61,644 nucleotides of DNA from contig SVEQ01000015.1 of NCBI GenBank assembly GCA_015057325.1, positions 1-61,644 on the forward strand, in the 5' to 3' direction. This DNA is from Lachnospiraceae bacterium. GTDB taxonomy: Bacteria > Bacillota > Clostridia > Lachnospirales > Lachnospiraceae. The position numbers and the translations under genes were made by a program. The notes under the pieces are model-generated. The model worked only from the letters and a program-made list of their open reading frames with translations, was not told the DNA's origin and made no database searches. Each line of letters starts with the position of its first letter. Positions within the stretch are counted from its first letter, which is position 1. Below, piece by piece: positions 18,345 to 28,400 of this stretch.

Positions 18345-19709
18345 ATGGGGTTATCAATATACAAAAAGACTCTTCTTGCATTTAGTTTTGTGTTGTTTTT
18401 TAGTCTTACATTTTTTATGAATTCAAAAGCTGCAACAATAGATTTCAATCCGAACAACCAAGATTATATTCCGGCTACAATTAATGTAGGCGACACAGGA
18501 ACAATTAAACCGAATCTTTCTTTCATACAGGATAGTCAGTCGTTACAATCATACTCATATTCATTTTCATCTTCTGATAATTCAATTTTAACCGTAGATA
18601 ATAACGGTGTTTATCAGGCATTAAATAACGGTATAGCTTCAGTAACAATAAATGTATATTCCGGTTACGATTACTATTGGGGCAATTATCAGAACTTGAT
18701 ATTTAGTGCCACCATCCAGTTTACTGTAAACATCGACATGACCAATGTCTCATTAAGTACTGACAATGTGCATGTATATATGCTTCCTCAGTATTATTAC
18801 AAAAGCAAAACATACTACGACACAACTTCTGCAACCATTACCATAAACAGTGAAACAATACTTAACCAAGACTACAACAATTCTTTTACTTATACTTGCA
18901 GTAATCCAATGTTTGATATTCATGCAGAACTTTACAACAACACAATAACCATATCGCAAGGTTCCGATATGGAAGGAAGTGCAAATATAACCTTTAATAT
19001 ATACGGAAAAGAATTCGTTGTGCTTTACCAAGCATCAAAGGTGGGTATATCAGAACAATCATATCTGCTTGTAAAGGGCAAGAAACTCAAACTTAAAGTA
19101 ACCGGCTATACAGATCCAATTATCTGGACATCAACTAACCCCGACATCGCAACCGTCGATGCTAACGGTGTTGTTAATGGAAAGAAAATAGGTAACGTAA
19201 TTATTAAGGCAAAAATTGGCGAACATTATCTTGGTTGTGCTGTTTCTGTAACAAAAGCAAAAATCAAAAAGGTAACCGAACGGGCAACGTATATCGGAAC
19301 CCATTGGAAATACAGTATGGAAAAGCGAACACAAAAAGGATATTACGATTGCAGTGCCCTTGTATGGAAAGCCTACAAAGAAAAAGCAGGTATAACATTT
19401 GGCTCTCCATGGTATCCCGGCGTTGCTCTTACCGAAGCAAAATGGTGCAAAGCACATGGAAAAATGATAAGCGGAGGAATGACTTATAAAAAAGTATTGA
19501 AGATGAAGGTTAATCCCGGCGATTTACTTTTTAAGTCATCAGATATGAAAAAGAAATACAAAGACATCTATCACGTTGAAATGTTTACGGGATACTTCTG
19601 TCACTACGTTAGCGATGATGGGACTCCTGCATTTAGTCCTATGTGGGCAGCAAGAGGAACTTATTACAGTTGGGTTAACGGTTCTCTTCTTGGAAGACCA
19701 ATGAAATAA
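18345..19709 (+). CDS. Secreted protein with Big_2 domain and C-terminal NlpC/P60-like peptidase
   Basis: 454 residues. A signal peptide is clear (positively charged start, then LLAFSFVLFFSLTFFMN, ending around SKAA at residue 30). Residues ~35-230 are beta-rich, Ser/Tyr/Asn-rich bacterial-Ig-like sequence; ~235-310 is a recognisable Big_2 domain (ILTVDNNG-like and IATVDANGVVNGKKIGNVIIKA). Residues ~310-454 look like an NlpC/P60 cysteine peptidase: YDCSALVWKAY carries the nucleophile Cys and YHVEMFTGYF the His. Such enzymes cut peptidoglycan stem peptides. The promoter is strong and the gene stands alone, closed by a terminator shared with aroB. Cell-wall remodelling or surface attachment is inferred. 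Confidence 0.87.
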   Translation: MGLSIYKKTLLAFSFVLFFSLTFFMNSKAATIDFNPNNQDYIPATINVGDTGTIKPNLSFIQDSQSLQSYSYSFSSSDNSILTVDNNGVYQALNNGIASVTINVYSGYDYYWGNYQNLIFSATIQFTVNIDMTNVSLSTDNVHVYMLPQYYYKSKTYYDTTSATITINSETILNQDYNNSFTYTCSNPMFDIHAELYNNTITISQGSDMEGSANITFNIYGKEFVVLYQASKVGISEQSYLLVKGKKLKLKVTGYTDPIIWTSTNPDIATVDANGVVNGKKIGNVIIKAKIGEHYLGCAVSVTKAKIKKVTERATYIGTHWKYSMEKRTQKGYYDCSALVWKAYKEKAGITFGSPWYPGVALTEAKWCKAHGKMISGGMTYKKVLKMKVNPGDLLFKSSDMKKKYKDIYHVEMFTGYFCHYVSDDGTPAFSPMWAARGTYYSWVNGSLLGRPMK

Positions 19710-19718
19710 AACAGCAAA

Positions 19719-19752
19719 AAACCATCATACCTAATTGGAATGATGGTTTTTT
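19719..19752. terminator. Bidirectional terminator between the NlpC/P60 gene and aroB
   Basis: AAAAAACCATCAT (up to 19729) pairs with ATGATGGTTTTTTT (from 19741); CC/GG (19731-19732 with 19738-19739) extends the stem inside one mismatch. A and T runs on both sides make it usable on both strands. Confidence 0.8.
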
Positions 19753-19754
19753 TG

Positions 19755-20867
19755 TTAAATACTCATTACAATCTCTCTTGCTTGTTCTTCCGAAATAGGC
19801 TTTGCAAAAACTCCGGGCTCAAACTCTACAACATCACCTATACCCTTTTGCAGAACAAATCTAAGTTTGCCATCTCTTACCTTCTTGTCAGTATACAGTT
19901 TCTTAACAAGAACTTCTCTGTCTATATAATCCGGTATTGTAATTGGAAGTCCTGCTTTATCAAGAAGTTTTATAACAGCATCCTTTTCTTCATCACTTAC
20001 ATACGAAAGTTTATTTGCAAGTAAAACTTCAGCAACAAGTCCGATTGAAACAGCCTCACCATGAAGCAGTTTATAATCACTTACTGTCTCTATAGCTCTT
20101 CCTACTGTGTGACCGAGATTAAGTACCTCTCTAAGTCCTGATTCTCTCTCATCTTTCATTACCACTTCATACTTTACCTTACAATTAACCTCTGCAATAT
20201 GCTCACACGCATTCTTATCCATAGCTAAAATTGCGTCAATATTGTCATTTAAATAATCAAAGAAATCTCTGTCAGCAATACATGCATGTTTGATTGTCTC
20301 TGCAAGTCCACTTATTACCTGACGTTTAGGAAGTGTCTCCCATGTGGCAATATCAATATATACTTTATTCGGCTGGTTAAACAATCCAATAAGATTGGTT
20401 GCAAGCGGTGTATCTATAGCTGTCTTTCCGCCAACAGATGCGTCCGCAGCCGCAAGCAATGTAGTAGCATAATTGATAAACGGAACACCTCTTCCGTATG
20501 TTCCTGCAACAAATCCGGCAAGATCGGTAACAACACCACCACCAACTGCTATTATACAGCAATCTCTTCTGTATCCTTTTGCAAGCATCGCATCTTCAAT
20601 CATTGCTTTGGTTTGTCGTGTTTTACTTTTTTCGCCCTCTTCAAAAACAAAAATATCCGCATCATATCCTGCTGCAATCAACTTTTCCAATATATTCTTG
20701 CCATATAATCCCTCAACTATACTATCAGTTATAACAGCAAACTTGTGAATATTCCCTGCAAGACCGTTCTTGATATCGTCAATAAGTTTGTCCGAGAGTT
20801 TATAGCCTATTTCTATATCATAACTATCATCAACAACTTTTTTTAATTCTACACGTAGTGTTCCCAT
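19755..20867 (-). CDS. aroB: 3-dehydroquinate synthase
   Basis: Converts DAHP to 3-dehydroquinate in the shikimate pathway, using NAD and a divalent metal. The 370-residue protein has the NAD-binding GGGVVTDLAGFVAGTYGRG segment, the PTTLLA-like INYATTLLAAADASVGGKTAID stretch, and the metal ligands: Glu in GLAETIKHA and His in LNLGHTVGRAIE and LLHGEAVSIG. Length is normal. It lies 72 nt downstream of sigF and shares its direction, an uncommon neighbour for a sporulation operon. The gap contains an inverted repeat, so it may have its own promoter. Confidence 0.96.
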   Translation of the reverse strand: MGTLRVELKKVVDDSYDIEIGYKLSDKLIDDIKNGLAGNIHKFAVITDSIVEGLYGKNILEKLIAAGYDADIFVFEEGEKSKTRQTKAMIEDAMLAKGYRRDCCIIAVGGGVVTDLAGFVAGTYGRGVPFINYATTLLAAADASVGGKTAIDTPLATNLIGLFNQPNKVYIDIATWETLPKRQVISGLAETIKHACIADRDFFDYLNDNIDAILAMDKNACEHIAEVNCKVKYEVVMKDERESGLREVLNLGHTVGRAIETVSDYKLLHGEAVSIGLVAEVLLANKLSYVSDEEKDAVIKLLDKAGLPITIPDYIDREVLVKKLYTDKKVRDGKLRFVLQKGIGDVVEFEPGVFAKPISEEQAREIVMSI

Positions 20868-20878
20868 AATGTTCTCCT

Positions 20879-20917
20879 ATCGTAATCATATTAAAATAAT
20901 ATGTATTCTATCACGAT
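20879..20917. repeat. Inverted repeat between sigF and aroB
   Basis: ATCGT (20879-20883) pairs with ACGAT (20913-20917), enclosing CATATT (20887-20892) with AATATG (20898-20903). AT-rich and without a T run, so it is not a typical terminator. It may be an operator or mRNA structure ahead of aroB. Confidence 0.35.
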
Positions 20918-20939
20918 TTAACGCATTAAACAAGATATG

Positions 20940-21659
20940 TTATGCACAGTAATCTTCTCTTAATTTAAGCAGTGTTTTTTTCTCTATTCGACTAACCTGC
21001 ACTTGGGATATATTAAGTTCTTTTGCAACTTCCGTCTGTGTTTTATTTTCAAAGTATCTTCTCTTTATAATAGTCTGCTCTGACTCATTTAGTTTTGATA
21101 ATAGATTATCCAGCAGCAGACTATTTATAATTTCATCTTGTTCATTTTTCTTACTCGGAAGTTTGTCCATCAGACAGATCTCATTGCCATCGCTATTATA
21201 AATTGTCTTTTGCATGGATTCAACTTCCGCATTTGCCTCCAAGGATTCCACAATATCCTCAACACTTATATTAAGTCTTTTTGCCAATTCTTCTATAGCA
21301 GGCTCTTCTCCCGTTTCGTTTGTAATTTCTTCTCTAAGTTTTGCCACTTTATAAGCTGTCTCCCTAAGACTTCTGCTCACCTTGATAAGCCCATCATCTC
21401 GTAAGAAACGTTTAATCTCACCCGCAATTAACGGCACTGCATACGTTGACAACTTAACACCATAATTAATATCAAAGTTATCTATGCACTTTATCAAACC
21501 AATACAACCTATCTGATATAAATCGTCCGCTTCATACCCTCTACCTATGTATCTTTTAGCAACCGCCCAAACCAAGCCAAGATTTTCTTGAATCAACTGA
21601 TCTTTTGCGTCCTTGTCACCTTCTTTTGCAAGTTTTAACAACTCAAAAGTTCTGTCCAT
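20940..21659 (-). CDS. sigF: Sporulation sigma factor SigF
   Basis: Forespore-specific RNA polymerase sigma factor. The 239-residue protein has sigma region 2 (ENLGLVWAVAKRYIGRGYEADDLYQIGCIGLIKCIDNFD), region 3 (SRSLRETAYKVAKLREE) and a region 4 helix-turn-helix (KTQTEVAKELNISQVQVSRIEKKTL). Its place directly after spoIIAA and spoIIAB identifies it as sigma-F rather than sigma-B or sigma-G. It starts 10 nt after the spoIIAB stop. Its presence points to a genome that can, or recently could, sporulate. Confidence 0.96.
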   Translation of the reverse strand: MDRTFELLKLAKEGDKDAKDQLIQENLGLVWAVAKRYIGRGYEADDLYQIGCIGLIKCIDNFDINYGVKLSTYAVPLIAGEIKRFLRDDGLIKVSRSLRETAYKVAKLREEITNETGEEPAIEELAKRLNISVEDIVESLEANAEVESMQKTIYNSDGNEICLMDKLPSKKNEQDEIINSLLLDNLLSKLNESEQTIIKRRYFENKTQTEVAKELNISQVQVSRIEKKTLLKLREDYCA

Positions 21660-21669
21660 GACGCCTCCA

Positions 21670-22128
21670 TTATTTTATTTTGTCATTCCACTTATCTTCA
21701 CCTTTCCCAATAACTTTACGCATTGTAACAACAGTTCCCTGACCAACTTTTGATTCAACAAAAAGTTCGTCCATAAATGCCTCCATAAATGCAAATCCCA
21801 TTCCGGACCTTTCAAGTTCCGGCTTCGAAGTATACATTGGTTCCATCGCCTTATTAACATCCTCTATTCCAACTCCTCTGTCGGTAACAATTACTGATAT
21901 AGTGTCCTCAACTATACAGGCTTCAATACGTATAGTTCCTTTTTCATCTTCATAACCGTGTATCACCGAATTGGTAACCGCCTCCGATACCGCAGTTTTA
22001 ATATCTGCAATCTCCTCCAGTGTCGGATTTAACCTTGCCGCAAAAGCAGCAACAACTACTCTTGCGAAACTCTCATTTCTGGAAACACTATCAAACTCAA
22101 CTGCCATGTGATCATTAAACTTGTTCAT
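21670..22128 (-). CDS. spoIIAB: Anti-sigma F factor / serine kinase SpoIIAB
   Basis: Binds and inactivates sigma-F and phosphorylates SpoIIAA. The 152-residue product has the GHKL ATPase fold: AVSEAVTNSVIHGYE (N box), VIVTDRGVGIED (G1 box), and RSGMGFAFMEAFMDEL (G2 region). It opens with FDSVSRNESFARVVVAAFAA, the SpoIIAB N-terminus. It lies between spoIIAA (27 nt upstream) and sigF (10 nt downstream) in the standard order. Confidence 0.96.
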   Translation of the reverse strand: MNKFNDHMAVEFDSVSRNESFARVVVAAFAARLNPTLEEIADIKTAVSEAVTNSVIHGYEDEKGTIRIEACIVEDTISVIVTDRGVGIEDVNKAMEPMYTSKPELERSGMGFAFMEAFMDELFVESKVGQGTVVTMRKVIGKGEDKWNDKIK

Positions 22129-22155
22129 TTATTTTTCCCCTTCTATCTTTTTTAT

Positions 22156-22515
22156 TCATACTTTTGCCATTTCAACAATCTCTTCAAGTGCCGAATGCAC
22201 ATCATCCGTTCTTTTTGCCACCTTATACAATCCGGATATTTCAATTACTCGTTTCATTTTGGGATTTATATTTACAAGGTAAATGTTACCCTTTAAGTAT
22301 CTCACTTCTCTATACCTTCCCATAACCAATCCAATTCCCGAACTATCCATAAAAGATGTTTTCTCATAATTAAATATTACATTTCTGATTCTCTTTGATA
22401 TAAAAAGATAATCCGTCTGTTGCCTTAACTTTTGCGCCACATGATGATCTAACTCCTCTGGCAAATTAATAATTAATGTTTCACCGCTTAATTCATACAA
22501 CCTGTTCTCTACCAT
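22156..22515 (-). CDS. spoIIAA: Anti-anti-sigma factor SpoIIAA
   Basis: STAS-domain protein that releases sigma-F from SpoIIAB when dephosphorylated. I choose the ATG at 22515 (119 residues), preceded by AGAAGGA with eight bases of spacing; a TTG two codons earlier is less likely. The phosphorylation motif is MDSSGIGLV, with Ser58 at the same position as in Bacillus. First gene of the three-gene operon; a terminator of the upstream TPR gene lies immediately before it. I could not find a convincing sigma-H promoter in the short gap. Confidence 0.95.
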   Translation of the reverse strand: MVENRLYELSGETLIINLPEELDHHVAQKLRQQTDYLFISKRIRNVIFNYEKTSFMDSSGIGLVMGRYREVRYLKGNIYLVNINPKMKRVIEISGLYKVAKRTDDVHSALEEIVEMAKV

Positions 22516-22542
22516 CTTCAATTCCTTCTCTTTCTATATAAT

Positions 22543-22580
22543 CAAAAAGAAACAGTCTGTTACATATAACAAACTGTTTC
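22543..22580 (-). terminator. Terminator of the zinc-ribbon TPR gene
   Basis: GAAACAGT (22549-22556) pairs with ACTGTTTC (22573-22580), extended by TGTT/AACA inside a mismatch. On the minus strand it is followed by TTTTTGAT. It separates the TPR gene from the spoIIA operon. Confidence 0.8.
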
Positions 22581-22634
22581 CTCATTAGTATTTTTATAAA
22601 ATTATCTGCGGATAAATTTAACTCCAGTTAAATA

Positions 22635-23948
22635 TTACTCTGCCATGTATTCATTTACTTCTTCTATATGACTACTTTCAGGATAACTTTCCTTAAGTCT
22701 TGTAAATGTAGCCTTGGCATTCTCTTCATCATGATTATTATGGTATGCCATACCAAGATAATAGTAAGCCTCTTCACCTTCGTGAATCTCTATTGCAACA
22801 TTACAAAGAGTTATTGTTTTCTGGTAATCGGAAGCCTCCAAAGCCTTAGCAGCTTCAGCAACCAAAGAGTCATACGTAGAATTAGGAACATAATTCCTTA
22901 TAACATCAAAAGATTTCTCCTGCTTCTTCTCAGCTGCCTTTTTATCTTCTGCAACTTTATTGTCAGCTTCTATTTGTTTGTTAAGGTCAGCAATCTGTGA
23001 CTTAAGATCTTCTATTTCAACATTTTTTGAAGATATCTGCTCACTGTAATCCAGCTTGACTTCTCTACTCTTCTGATTAACAGAATCAAGCTTTGTAGGA
23101 AGTATAAGCAACCAGAACACCAGCATTCCAACGATTATTCCAACAGTAACATACACAAGATTAAACTTGTTATGATTAACCTCCTTAAACGGAACCATCG
23201 ATTCATCAGGATCGTCTAATTCATCTATGCCATGTTCAACGAAAGCTTGCAAATCCGACTTGAACTGATCTTCATCAACATATGAAGACTCTATATCAAT
23301 TCGTTTGCTACTTTCTTTCATCTCCATAATCTCTCTTGGTGCAACACCCATATCAGAGAGATACTTAACCGCCAACGTGTTATTTTTATCTATTCTCAAA
23401 ACACGTTTGAGCGCTTTCTTTGCCTTATCATTGTTACCATTATCCATGTAAAGCAACGCCAACAACAAATATCCTTTGACAAAATGAGGATAACTCGAAA
23501 GCAATCTTCTAAGTTGTATAAAAGCAAGATCCTTTGTCCCCTGTTTGGCATGCGTTAATGCCTGATTGAACTGTTTTGCAAGCAGATTAGCCTGTTCAAT
23601 CTTCATCGGGTCTGATTGTATCTCCTTCAGATACTTATTAGCAACATTACCTTCAGGAAGATAACTGCTGCTTATAACCCATTGAGTAAGACCTAAAACT
23701 GTCTCTCCCATTTCGTAATATACCAAGCCCAAAAGATTTCTTGCATTGATATTCTGTTTATTATATTTGAGCGCCAAATTAAGCGCATCAATCGCACCGG
23801 TAAGATCCCTGACACTTGCTCTATCAAGTCCTATATTATAGTAATAGTTAGATGTATTAAACGCCTTTGCCAACAACTTATAGCTCATATGACATTGACT
23901 GCAGTGTCCGTTCTCTAATACGGGTGCTCCACAATTCAAACACTCCAT
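22635..23948 (-). CDS. Zinc-ribbon, TPR and coiled-coil membrane protein
   Basis: 437 residues. An N-terminal zinc ribbon (CLNCGAPVLENGHCSQCH, residues 4-21) is followed by TPR-like repeats to about residue 210, a single membrane segment near residues 270-292 (VYVTVGIIVGMLVFWLLIL), a Lys/Glu-rich coiled coil (~300-345), and two more TPRs at the C-terminus. No signal peptide is seen, so the N-terminal half is probably cytoplasmic and the C-terminal half outside. I do not recognise a named gene. It sits 14 nt after a 49-codon gene downstream of folC, and ends at its own terminator. A scaffold or assembly role is only a guess. Confidence 0.85.
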   Translation of the reverse strand: MECLNCGAPVLENGHCSQCHMSYKLLAKAFNTSNYYYNIGLDRASVRDLTGAIDALNLALKYNKQNINARNLLGLVYYEMGETVLGLTQWVISSSYLPEGNVANKYLKEIQSDPMKIEQANLLAKQFNQALTHAKQGTKDLAFIQLRRLLSSYPHFVKGYLLLALLYMDNGNNDKAKKALKRVLRIDKNNTLAVKYLSDMGVAPREIMEMKESSKRIDIESSYVDEDQFKSDLQAFVEHGIDELDDPDESMVPFKEVNHNKFNLVYVTVGIIVGMLVFWLLILPTKLDSVNQKSREVKLDYSEQISSKNVEIEDLKSQIADLNKQIEADNKVAEDKKAAEKKQEKSFDVIRNYVPNSTYDSLVAEAAKALEASDYQKTITLCNVAIEIHEGEEAYYYLGMAYHNNHDEENAKATFTRLKESYPESSHIEEVNEYMAE

Positions 23949-23962
23949 ATTATTTCACCGCC

Positions 23963-24112
23963 TTAATTGTCATTTCTTCCCATAACCTGTTGTAACATTT
24001 CTTCTAATACATCCGTAATATCCTTAACGTCGTTATTATATATAGCATCCTCAGCCTCGTTAACTTCAAGACTTGGCTTAAACTTTCTAACTTCTTCTTC
24101 GAAATTAATCAT
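23963..24112 (-). CDS. Small 49-residue acidic protein between folC and the TPR gene
   Basis: ATG at 24112, TAA at 23963-23965. The product begins MINFEEEVRKFKPSLEV and ends in VLEEMLQQVMGRNDN; it is acidic and predicted to be helical at the C-terminal half. AGGAG lies eight bases upstream of the ATG and overlaps the last codons of folC, whose TGA is four bases ahead, suggesting translational coupling. Its stop is 14 nt before the next gene, whose GGCGGTG lies in that gap. Tight spacing and a good ribosome binding site make it a real gene. The function is unknown. Confidence 0.75.
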   Translation of the reverse strand: MINFEEEVRKFKPSLEVNEAEDAIYNNDVKDITDVLEEMLQQVMGRNDN

Positions 24113-24115
24113 GAT

Positions 24116-25411
24116 TCATACTCCTATATTGAGCAGATCACCGACCAAATATAAAGAGCCTACACAAAACAAAACTTTATTCTCAATATGGGCCTTCCCG
24201 TATTCATAGCCCTCTTTTATATCATCAAAGGTGGTAATCTTACTACCCGAAAACTGTCTAAATGTTTCTTCAACTGCATCTAATTCCGCCGAACGTTCAT
24301 TACTGTATCGAACGATTATTATCTCATCAAATGAGATACGGCCCAAACACTTTATCATATTCCTGTAATCTTTATCCTTAGATACAGCAAACAGCAAAAC
24401 CTTGTTGCTGTCGGAAAACAACACTTCAAGTGTGTCGCAAAAAGCTTCTATCGCTTCCACATTGTGTGCACCATCAACATATACGTGCTCATCGATCTGT
24501 TCCATTCTTCCATGCCAGATCATATTCTTTAACCCGGTTCTTATTGCAGTCTCTTCCGCATGACCATCTACGGTTAAATAGTTATTTTCCATTAGTAGCT
24601 CATATGCCCTTATGGCAAGTGCCGCATTCTCTATCTGATATAGCGCGGTTTTTCTTATCTGTAAGCTACCATACATATAATATACACTATCAAAGGAAAA
24701 ATCAATGCTTTTTTTTGTAAAATTCAATAATTTGCATTGATTTTTTTCTATTGTGTGTAATGTTGCATCCTCATCCTTACATTTTTCTACAATAATATCT
24801 GTTGCAGCATCTTTTCTGTCAAAATAAACTACCGGTATTTTAGGCTTGATTATTCCCGCTTTTTCTCTTGCAATTTCTTCGATTGTATTACCAAGATACT
24901 GCATATGATCAAGCCCTACCGAAGTTATAACACAAACCGCAGGAACAACAACATTGGTTGCGTCCAAACGTCCTCCCATTCCTGCCTCAAAAATAACAAA
25001 ATCAACTTGTTGTTTTTTGAAATATAATGCAGCCATCAAAAAGACAAATTCGAAAAAAGAAGGGTGTTCGATTCCCTGTTCCTTAGCCTTATCAACATAA
25101 GTCATAACCTCTTGAAATACATCTGCAAAATCATCATCGGATATTATCTCATCATCAATTCTTATACGCTCATTTATTTTCATCAAATGCGGCGAAGTAA
25201 ATATACCAACACGCTTATTATTCGCCTTTAAAATAGACGCCAAAAATAAGCAGGTCGAACCCTTTCCATTCGTGCCTGCTATATGAATGACGGGACAATT
25301 CCTATCAGGATGTCCCATCATTTCAAGTATTTTACTAAGGTTATCTGTTCCCAATTTCTTTGCAAAAAGCGGGATAGACAAAACATATTTACTACACTCT
25401 TCGTACGTCAT
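24116..25411 (-). CDS. folC: Folylpolyglutamate synthase / dihydrofolate synthase
   Basis: Adds glutamate to folates (and often makes dihydrofolate). The 431-residue protein is a Mur-ligase-family enzyme: P-loop IHIAGTNGKGSTCLFLASIL near residue 45, FTSPHLMKINERIRID, EAGMGGRLDATNVV, ITSVGLDHMQYLGNTIEEIAREKAGIIK, and WHGRMEQIDEHVYVDGAHN. Length is normal. It is 36 nt downstream of addA and is coupled to a 49-codon gene at its 3' end. Confidence 0.95.
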   Translation of the reverse strand: MTYEECSKYVLSIPLFAKKLGTDNLSKILEMMGHPDRNCPVIHIAGTNGKGSTCLFLASILKANNKRVGIFTSPHLMKINERIRIDDEIISDDDFADVFQEVMTYVDKAKEQGIEHPSFFEFVFLMAALYFKKQQVDFVIFEAGMGGRLDATNVVVPAVCVITSVGLDHMQYLGNTIEEIAREKAGIIKPKIPVVYFDRKDAATDIIVEKCKDEDATLHTIEKNQCKLLNFTKKSIDFSFDSVYYMYGSLQIRKTALYQIENAALAIRAYELLMENNYLTVDGHAEETAIRTGLKNMIWHGRMEQIDEHVYVDGAHNVEAIEAFCDTLEVLFSDSNKVLLFAVSKDKDYRNMIKCLGRISFDEIIIVRYSNERSAELDAVEETFRQFSGSKITTFDDIKEGYEYGKAHIENKVLFCVGSLYLVGDLLNIGV

Positions 25412-25447
25412 TTCAATTACCTTTTTAAATATAGAATATCAATCATT

Positions 25448-28400
25448 CTATAATAGTTTTATTGGTTTATCAAGAGCAAAGGAATATAGATAAATTTCTT
25501 TAACCTTAATTCCTGTTAATTGACTTAATGTGCGGCTATAATAATCCATCTGCATTTTATATCTTTGTGTGAGAACTTCTTCATTGCCTTCATCAACTTT
25601 GTCCGTCTTGTAATCAACCAAAACAATTCCGTCATCCTCTTCAAAATACGCATCGACAATTCCCTGTACCACCACAGTATCTTCAGTAGTCGCATCCGTC
25701 ATCTCATTAGCATTTCCCTGTGCAAAATCTGCTGACACACCAATTACAAACTTACGCTCTTTGTAGAGTTTTCCATTTAGGTCCGCTTGTCTCATCCTTA
25801 TACCTATTGACGAGTTTGCAAAGCTCCACAATTTATCCGCAGTTAAAATTGTTTTAAGTTCAGATGGAATTCTTCCTTCGTCATATACTTTTTCTGTCAC
25901 TTCGCAAGCCTTTCCCTTACTGTCAATATATGAATTATCAATAACCTCCATAAACTTATGAAACCATGTACCACGTTCTGCAGGAGTCATAGGTAGTTTA
26001 CCTGAAGCAAAGAGCGGAACTGCCGCTTTGTAGTTATCCACGCTGTATTCCGGAACCTCTTCAGATTTTTGAGCAGTACTCTCCTTCTGCTCATAAAGTC
26101 TCTGAATTTCCGTAACCGCCATCTTACTCTTTTGAGTGGTATATACTTCATTTGCATACACTTTACTCAACTTTATATTAATTAATTCTTCATTGCCGCC
26201 TTTACTATCAATGAAATCTGACAGTTTGTCATTTCTTTCGCTATCACGGTCTACAGAAGTTGTAATTTGCGACACCAACATCGAATCATAATCAAAAGTC
26301 CTTATAACAAATCTTGTTTGTCCAATATCCAAAGGCTTACCAAGTTCGTATGATGCAGATACAATATTGCCATCTTTGTCATATCTTTTCCTCACACCAT
26401 TCATGGCTAAATTAAAAGTCTTGTTGCGAATAAGTGACAAAACAATCCAATCAAGGTAACTTGCTGAATTGAGTATCTTTCCATAAGGGAGAGAAACGCT
26501 GCTTTTTCCTGCGTCAGAACTATAATTTTTGATAAGTTTAGGTAAATCTTTAACAACACCTGTCATTATAAGTTTTTCCTTGGCTCTTGTAAGTGCAACA
26601 TACAAAACTCTCAATTCTTCCGCAATATTATCTTCTCTGATTAACGAAGCAAACGCACTACGAGAGAACGTGTTTTTCCCTCTTCTGTTTTTTACATCTA
26701 CATACTTTGCACTGATGCAGTAATCCGGATGAAATACTATTGCATTCTGTGAATCCATAAGATTAAAATTCTTTGCAAGTCCCGCCAAAATCACGACAGG
26801 AAACTCCAAGCCTTTACTCTTATGAATACTCATAATTCTGACTATATCATCACTTGTTTCTATTGTCGGGTCACCACCCAACGAAACATCTTTATCCGCA
26901 AGTTTTTTCATAAATCGTATAAAATCAAACAGTGTACGATAGCTATTCTTTTCATACTTGATTGTCTGATCCAAAAACAATTCAAGGTTCCTACATCTTA
27001 CACTCCCCTCCGGCATGGCCAACACATAGTAATAGTATCTGTCTTCATATAAGATTTCCCTAATTATTTCGCTTGCACTTTTAATTAATTTTTCCTTCTC
27101 ATAGTATTCAATCTTCTCTACAACAGCCTTACATTTTCTCTTAATCTGCAGCCAGTCAACCTCGCATATATCCGGTAAATAACTGTCATCACATACGTAA
27201 TCTCTCACATACTCATACAATGCAATATTAGCACCCTGTTTTTTGCAAACCGCCCTTTTATCAAGCATCATACATGACAGTTCATCTGTATCTACCATTC
27301 CGTAATAACCTCGCAAAGATGCGACAAGTTCCAAGTCATTATAAGGGTTATCCAGAACATTTAGAAAGCTCATGATACCACGAATCTCCGTCGAATCAAA
27401 ATAACCGTTTTCATTTTGAGTTCTTACAGGGATTCCACGTCTCATAAGCACTTCACAAAATACCGGCTGATAAGATTTGGGTGACCTAAAAAGCAACACA
27501 ATATCACTGTATGCAACAGGTCTTAATTCTCCGGTTTTATCATCAACTACCTGATAATTATCCTCAAAGAGTTTCTTAATCCTGTCTGCGACCATACATG
27601 CTTCAAGTTCCAAAGAACTTACATCTATATATTCATCATTTAAATGTTCCTCATCAGACGACGCATTATCCGCATCTAAATAATCCACTTCCTTGCTTTC
27701 ACCTATCAAGAGTTCTACTTCATCTCCCTGACTTTCGATGTAATCTCTTCCGGGAACTAATGCTACATCCTCATCGTAATCAATACCACCAATATCCTTC
27801 ATCATTATTCTGTAGAATATATAATTAATACACTCAAGTACATTGGCTCTGCTTCGAAAGTTTTTCTTTAACAATATTCGTCTTTCCGGGGCAGTTTTTT
27901 CTTCCGAATATCTCATGTATTTATCAAGGAATAAATCCGGTCTGGCCATACGAAAACCGTATATGCTCTGTTTAACATCACCAACCATAAACATATTGTT
28001 ATCACCTTCGTACATGGCGGAAACACATCTTAATATATCTTCCTGAAGGAAGTTACTATCCTGATATTCATCAATCATCACCTCAGTAAATCTTTTTGAT
28101 AATTCCTTACCAATTTTACTTGGTATTACATTCCCCTCATCATCTTTTCCATCAGAAAGAATTGATAAGGCAAAATGTTCGACATCTGAAAATCCCAACA
28201 ATCCGGCTTCCAGTTTTGCGTCCATAAAACGACGTGAAAACTCTTCTACCGAATCAATATATGCATTCATCATGGCCTTTTGTTCAGAAATTTCTCCAAG
28301 CACTTCTTCTATCGGCGCAGCAAAATTATCAAGAATTGAATTAATCCTTTTTTTGTATCCGTCTCTTGTTTTCTTTACTTGCAACACAAGTTCATCATCA

